From positions 1 to 5,966 of the forward strand of contig JAUCGD010000206.1 in NCBI GenBank assembly GCA_030377945.1: a DNA stretch of 5,966 bases, in the 5' to 3' direction. A program made the position numbers and the translations under genes. Below are positions 5,333-5,966 of the stretch, piece after piece. Source of the stretch: Desulfobacterales bacterium HSG17. Lineage in GTDB: Bacteria; Desulfobacterota; Desulfobacteria; Desulfobacterales; Desulfococcaceae. Each line of letters begins with the position of its first letter. The first letter of the stretch is position 1. The notes under the pieces are model-generated. The model had not been told where the DNA came from and did not search any database. It saw only the letters and a list, made by a program, of their open reading frames with translations.

Positions 5333-5966
5333 TTGTTTGGCACAATTGTTAACACATTGGCAATTATTGCAGGAAGTCTGCTGGGCATAGCTTTAAAAGG
5401 CGGGGTTCCCACAAGATTTATGACAACCATCATGCAAGCCATAAGTCTTGCTGTTATTATTATCGGTATTAAAGGGGCATTAAAAAGCGATGATATTCTC
5501 CTGATAATATTCAGCCTTGCCATTGGCAGTTTGATTGGCGAGTTTATAGGCATAGAAGAATATCTGGAAAAACTGGGAATATGGCTTGAGAAAAAATTTT
5601 CAGGGTCAGGCGGCGGCATTTCCAAGGGATTTGTGGCAGCCAGCCTGCTTTTTTGTGTGGGTTCAATGGCTATTGTGGGATCAATGGAAAGCGGGCTTAC
5701 CGGGAATCATCAGACTTTGTTTGCAAAATCCGTTCTTGATGGGGTTGCATCCATTGTATTTGCCTCTTCCATGGGAATCGGGGTTATATTTTCTGCTGTG
5801 TCTGTTTTTATATACCAGGGCTTTATCACGATAACTGCTTCACTTGTAAAACCCTATTTAATACCTGAAGTTGTAGCACAAATGTCAGCTGTGGGCGGGC
5901 TGCTTATAATGGCTATTGGTATCAACTTGCTTGAAATAAAGAAAATCAGGATAGGTAATATGCTGC
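5333..5966 (+). CDS. DUF554 family integral membrane protein (3' end outside the window)
   Basis: The open frame from the TTG at 5333 gives 211 residues and is still open at the window edge. It begins MFGTIVNTLAIIAGSLLGI, the typical N-terminal helix of DUF554 (YdfK-like) proteins. It continues with family-like segments: IMQAISLAVIIIGIKGAL, LAIGSLIGEFIGIEE, FVAASLLFCVGSMAIVGSME, LDGVASIVFASSMGIGV and GGLLIMAIGINLLEIKKIR. Several hydrophobic helices with a glycine-rich loop (about GSGGG) mark it as an inner-membrane protein, probably a transporter or channel-like protein of unknown substrate. Family members are about 225-240 residues, so perhaps 15-25 are missing. It is transcribed away from the MFS gene and need not be functionally linked to it. 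The family assignment is confident; the function is unknown. Confidence 0.88.
   Translation, partial: MFGTIVNTLAIIAGSLLGIALKGGVPTRFMTTIMQAISLAVIIIGIKGALKSDDILLIIFSLAIGSLIGEFIGIEEYLEKLGIWLEKKFSGSGGGISKGFVAASLLFCVGSMAIVGSMESGLTGNHQTLFAKSVLDGVASIVFASSMGIGVIFSAVSVFIYQGFITITASLVKPYLIPEVVAQMSAVGGLLIMAIGINLLEIKKIRIGNML

Noticed and set aside
5314..5625. 103-codon minus-strand open frame over the DUF554 gene
   Set aside because: It is antisense to a clear family match on the plus strand and its own product has no recognisable pattern.

Overview
This is a moderately AT-rich bacterial window of about 40% GC by eye. It holds three recognisable genes and at least one small interspersed repeat element. 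No gene gives a firm taxonomic label. A large NB-ARC/WD40 signalling ATPase together with GGTGCGTTA-type palindromic repeats recalls genomes rich in STAND ATPases, such as filamentous or multicellular Desulfobacterota and cyanobacteria. A Desulfobacterota-like host is my best guess, from general style only.

Layout: positions 1-268 are very AT-rich and mostly non-coding, with a possible C-terminal tail of an upstream gene at the left edge. Positions 269-3574 (+) encode an 1101-residue NB-ARC STAND ATPase. Its order is P-loop, Walker B, sensor-type TSR, GNPLAL and helical region, then a short pentapeptide-like stretch, 14 WD40 repeats and a family-typical tail. It appears to lack the usual N-terminal part: conserved sequence continues upstream of the TTG start and is cut by a stop. 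It also carries two Walker A motifs 14 codons apart, which looks like an unequal recombination junction between paralogues. Positions 3575-3743 are an AT-rich gap ending in a decayed end of a repeat element. Positions 3744-4907 (-) encode an Fsr-like major facilitator exporter with a very good sigma70-type promoter at 4973-5001. Positions 4908-5332 form the divergent intergenic region and hold a 153-bp MITE-like element (5035-5187) with perfect 19-bp terminal inverted repeats, nested hairpins and a 10-bp tandem repeat. Positions 5333-5966 (+) are most of a DUF554 membrane protein, TTG-started and running off the right edge.

The three genes do not look like one operon or pathway: MFS and DUF554 are divergent, and the WD40 gene converges on MFS. 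The most notable points are the remodelled STAND sensor gene (lost N-terminus, doubled P-loop, paired WD40 arrays split by an insert) and the two related repeat-element ends in inverted orientation that bracket the MFS gene. STAND proteins of this type are candidate ligand sensors and some relatives act in anti-phage defence. That role is an inference here, because no effector domain is present in the window.
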